Position numbers and translations under genes: made by a program
Notes under the pieces: model-generated
Told to the model about the DNA's origin: nothing
The model's database searches: none
What the model saw: only the letters and a program-made list of their open reading frames with translations
Shown here: piece by piece, positions 1-3,000 of the stretch
How positions within the stretch are numbered: the first letter of the stretch is position 1
How the letters are laid out: every line of letters begins with the position of its first letter
Source of the DNA: Verrucomicrobiota bacterium
GTDB taxonomy: Bacteria > Verrucomicrobiota > Verrucomicrobiia > Limisphaerales > UBA1412
Direction: 5' to 3'
DNA: 5,965 bases
Assembly: GCA_017557085.1 (NCBI GenBank)
Contig: JAFZAR010000055.1
Location: 1 to 5,965, forward strand

Positions 1-3000
1 CGGAGATGCGATACTTATTCCCGATGATCGCGTTCCAGCGCAGAACGACCTCCATTGTCTCGAAATCAATTTCCTGACGCAGATCGATCTCTTCACTGGT
101 ACCGGATGTTCCGATGCTGAACCATGCGCAGTCCGCGTTCTCCTCCGGTTTCAGGCGATAGACACATTCCTCTGTTTCGGCTATGACCTGGCTCAGATCC
201 TTGCCTGACAAATCACCCAGATTCGTCCAGCCTTTGACAATGTACTCTGAACCAACCACAGCATTCCAGCGCAGAACGATCTCGCCGGAGTCGCTGTCAT
301 AAGACGCAACCGTATGGATGCAGTCTGGTGTCACGCCACCCTCCGGTGTAACACGGATCAGCTCGTACTCACTGTCGAACGGTCTGGAATAAATCGGAAG
401 CGTTACCTGATTGACCTGCGTCTGGAGTGCCGTCCAATCGGTATCCTCAGCGGACTTCTTGCCTTCGACGATATAGGTCGCACCCAACTTTGCCGTCCAG
501 CTGATATTCAGAGTTTCCTCCAACGTGTTATAATTCACGTAAGTTGTGATGTTTTCGGCAGTCGGCCGATCCGGCTTCGTGACCAGCTTCACAGAGAAGA
601 AAACATACTTCTCCATCAATTCCCGCGTCAACTGATAACGGGTGACCGTTTCCGTTGCCGTCACCTGATCAAAGGCTTCCCATTTGACCGGATTTTCAAA
701 GGCGTTATAGGTACCCTGGATGGCATAGACTGCGTCGATCTCACTGGCCCAGACCAATGTCAGTAACCCGGTTTCAGGATCATATTCAAAGCCGGTATCA
801 ATCGGCTGATCTATGTCCGCGGAACCTTCTTCACTGGCCCAGATATCATAACTCACAGGACCAACAGAAGTATTCTCGACCACAACATACCAGTCGCCTG
901 GTGTCAGCGGCACCGGTGAATCTTCCAGATTCAAAATAATCTGCGCGCCGAACGGTCCGACCCAGCTCAGCGGATAGATAGAGACTCTCGGCCCATTCGC
1001 CGGCGAAGCATCCAGCAGATAGACAGAAACCAGATCCGTCACATTCGTGATGGTAAAGATCAGTTCCGTCGGATTCTCGCTTGTCGTATAGCGGAAGTAG
1101 CTTTCCGAATACATCGGGGCGTTGTTGACGCGAACCGGATAATCATTCGCCAGATTGACGATGCTGGTTTCGTCCGGAGCCTCAAACTCTGAAGCCCGGA
1201 TCTCATACGTGACACTCGTCATTTCCTCAACAGGCACATCCTGGTTCTCTTCGTTCATCGCCGTGAAGAACCAGTACCCCGGAGTCAACTCACCACTCCA
1301 CGCGCTCAGGCGTGTATAGGCATTCGTCAGACCTTCAGAGGCCAGATACCAGTAGTAGTAATTTCTGGGATCAGGCAGTTTGCCGGGCATCGTGTAAAGT
1401 GCCACATTCCCATTGGTGCGGTTGAATACCTCAAACAAACTTCCGACCGCATTTTCGGATACGTCAAATCCATAATAGACCTTGTCATTGCCGTCCGGCA
1501 GCAAGCCGACCGTATTGGTTTCGGCAATGCCGTTCTTCAGCCAAATGATAGAACTCGGATCCGCAGAGAATTCCGTCGCACGGATTCTGTAAGTCACCGC
1601 CACACTGTTCGTATTCTCCACCGCGTAATACCATCCGCCAAAACGCAGCGGATACGGCTCGGTCGTTGTCGTCAGCCACCAGTCTAAACCAGCCTCTGAA
1701 TCAATATTCAGGAATTCATAGAACCGGCTGGCCGGACCAGGCAGAGGCAGACCAAACTTGTTGTAGAGATTCAAGTTGCCGCCGTCTATCTGATCCAGTT
1801 CTGTCCAAAGCGAGATCGCGTTTGTGCTGACATAGTACAGATAGTAATGTGTTTCACCCGGCTCCAGAGTCTTCGAGACCGGACGTCCGCTAGAGAGTTC
1901 TTCCGGTGTCGGGATCTCGTCCGTATATTCTGTCACAACGATCTTATAACTGACCGGATCAAAGTTTTCCGTTGAACTGTAAGCTCCGTTATACACACCG
2001 ATGAACCAATCGCCTGCGGTCAAAGCCACCGGCATCGAATTGGTATAGATCATCACCTGTGTATAGCCTAAGGTTCCTGTCGCGCCTCTGTAATCATGAT
2101 TCTGTTCTGTCGGCAGAGGCAGTCCGTGTCCGATCACCATCGTTACGTTCGTGCTCGCATCATAGACCATGAACGACGCGGCGATCGCTTCCTCGGAAAT
2201 TCTGAAGTGATAGTAATCCACACTGCTGGAACCACCGCCTCTTTCAGGATCAACAATGTAAGGAACACTATTTGTCAAAGAGATCACACCCTCAGGGATG
2301 CCTCCGTCATGCTTGCCGAAGTCCACCTGCAGATTATAAGTAGTCGTGTTCGTCGTCCACGGTTGGTTTCTCAAGGCCAGGTAATAGCGGCCGCCAGGGA
2401 TCAGAGGAGCCTGTGACGAGATATTAGTCGTGATGACATAATTGGTCGTCTCCTGCGGCGTATTGTACAGCCACAGATAATCATCCAGACCACGATCGAA
2501 TTTCGGGATACCACTCCAGCGTCCGGCCATCAGCATATCCGCGCTGCCGCTCAGGATATTCGTCGCGCTCGCTGCCCATTCCGGAACAAATACACGGAAG
2601 TAGGTGATCATGCTTTCAAGCGTCTCTTCGTCATCCTTCAGTCTGCCGGAATAGCTGTAGTTATTTTCCTCTGTCAGATCAATGACCTTCACATTGGTAG
2701 CCGTATAGCCCAGATCCAGTGTCCAGCTCAGCAGCGCAGGAACCGGGTTTGTCGCACCGACACGCGTATCCTGAACAAGGAGCGTCCAGTCACCTTTCGC
2801 GTTCTCACCTTTCAGATTATTGAGAGAAACTTCCGGCTCATAAGCAAATCCCTGTGTTGTCACAGCAAGATCATCAAATGCCACGGCACCGCTGGTCACG
2901 TTGATCAGCACTTCATAAACCGTGTTGGTTTCGGTCACATTGCCGTCTTCATCATACTCTAAGGGCAGAGTTTGGAACCGGCCTTTACCGACTTGCCATT

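Noticed and set aside
314..766. Plus-strand open frame of 150 codons
   Set aside because: It lies antisense to PPC/FN3-like sequence in the main frame, its product shows no family motif, and the composition (many Arg, Ile, Gln, His) is typical of an antisense shadow.
1327..1679. Two overlapping short minus-strand frames out of register with the main gene
   Set aside because: They overlap PPC-like modules 5 and 6 in the main frame, whose motifs and spacing continue without interruption. A frameshift or embedded gene is not needed.
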